From: Microbacterium hominis
Lineage (GTDB): Bacteria > Actinomycetota > Actinomycetes > Actinomycetales > Microbacteriaceae
Direction: 5' to 3'
Length of the DNA stretch: 64,000 bases
Assembly (NCBI RefSeq): GCF_013282805.1
Contig: NZ_CP054038.1
Coordinates: 3,596,001-3,660,000 of the forward strand
The notes below the pieces were generated by a model. It searched no databases. It had not been told where the DNA came from and worked only from the letters and a program-made list of their open reading frames with translations. Each line of letters starts with the position of its first letter. Within the stretch, counting starts at the first letter, position 1. A program made the translations under genes and the position numbers. Below are positions 63,696 through 64,000 of the stretch, in pieces.

Positions 63696-64000
63696 GCGCG
63701 GGTGTCTCCGGTGAGTCGGTCGGTCAGGATGCCGGCAAGGCCCGTGTAGTGCGCGGGGTCGAGGAGCTCGTCGAGGTCGAGACCTGCCAGCGCGCTCTCG
63801 GAGGCCAGGAGGCCGCGCAGATCGTCACCGCCGTTCGCCCGGGCGATGATCGCCGCGAGACGGTCGGGGCCGACCAGCGGCGCGGCGACGGCGGAGAGCC
63901 GCTCCGCGACGATGAGGCCGCCCGAGGCTGCGGTGTTGCGCGCCATCGCGTCGGCGTCGATCACCAGTCCGTCGACGAGGCGCGCGAGCGTGGCAGCGGT
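63692..64000 (-). CDS. pcaB: 3-Carboxy-cis,cis-muconate cycloisomerase, C-terminal part
   Basis: The frame stays open to the window end, so only about the last 100 residues are seen. ARNTAASGGLIVAERLSAVAAPLVG and the final LLDPAHYTGLAGILTDRLTG match the C-terminus of PcaB (fumarase/argininosuccinase superfamily). With pcaC, pcaD, pcaI, pcaJ and pcaF it completes most of the protocatechuate pathway; pcaGH is not in the window. Confidence 0.88.
   Translation of the reverse strand, partial: TAATLARLVDGLVIDADAMARNTAASGGLIVAERLSAVAAPLVGPDRLAAIIARANGGDDLRGLLASESALAGLDLDELLDPAHYTGLAGILTDRLTGDTRA

Overview
The window is a dense, very G+C-rich actinobacterial chromosome segment. Its traits point to the family Microbacteriaceae, most likely Microbacterium or a close relative: a strong G/C third-position bias, start codons reached by ATGA/GTGA overlaps, many apparently leaderless promoters, F420 genes, a menaquinone-type menC, actinobacterial-style glyS, and a short word (GGATGCC/GGCATCC) that is strongly over-used. 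No ribosomal RNA, tRNA, CRISPR array, insertion sequence or prophage was seen.

Layout. 1-3133: the end of a branched-chain amino-acid ABC importer (livG partial, livF, livH, livM). 3196-6301: an ABC-2 drug-type exporter with a coupled winged-helix regulator, meeting a VOC gene tail to tail. 6720-9944: DUF4407 membrane protein, Nudix hydrolase, aldo/keto reductase. 9945-10308: an unusual repeat block beside rlmN. 11603-14186: LysE exporter, HAD phosphatase and a Pro/Thr-rich membrane protein. 14209-16629: an SDR / enoyl-CoA hydratase / SDR operon, then PhzF. 17483-20470: a TPP-riboswitch-controlled ECF transporter (ykoEDC type). 20498-25319: penicillin-binding-like protein, class C serine hydrolase, a J-domain/NERD-like fusion, and an enoyl-CoA hydratase/HIBYL-CoA hydrolase. 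25411-27686: ABC exporter whose ATPase carries a long Glu-Pro tail. 28206-36306: coenzyme F420 and haem genes (fbiC, monooxygenase, fgd, fbiD on the plus strand; TSUP transporter, fbiA, hemD on the minus strand). 36500-39245: three small membrane-stress-type genes and protoporphyrinogen/coproporphyrinogen oxidase. 39286-40175: a lower-G+C insert with a lipoprotein gene, bracketed by a duplicated gene start. 40152-41167: HhH-GPD repair protein and DUF1801. 41232-41433: a candidate structured RNA. 41456-45268: large secreted subtilase. 45649-52032: glyS and an envelope cassette (TPM-like membrane protein, binding-protein/vWA lipoprotein, second lipoprotein, menC). 52060-58305: small ORF, GNAT, hydrolase, stand-alone condensation-domain protein, MFS and POT transporters. 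58316-64000: the protocatechuate/beta-ketoadipate genes (pcaR-like, pcaF, pcaJ, pcaI, pcaC, pcaD, pcaB partial) with a vapBC module inserted.

The most striking observations are: (i) FbiC keeps the radical-SAM cysteines of its CofG half but has lost all three in its CofH half, in an otherwise intact F420 locus; (ii) about 90 copies of GGATGCC/GGCATCC, several arranged as near-perfect palindromes; (iii) two abutting tandem arrays (17 bp x5 and 16 bp x6) running into the rlmN stop codon; (iv) a promoter followed by four consecutive hairpins at 41232-41433; (v) a binding-protein/von Willebrand fusion cassette without a transporter. All functional assignments rest on reading the translated sequence and remembered family motifs; no database search was run.
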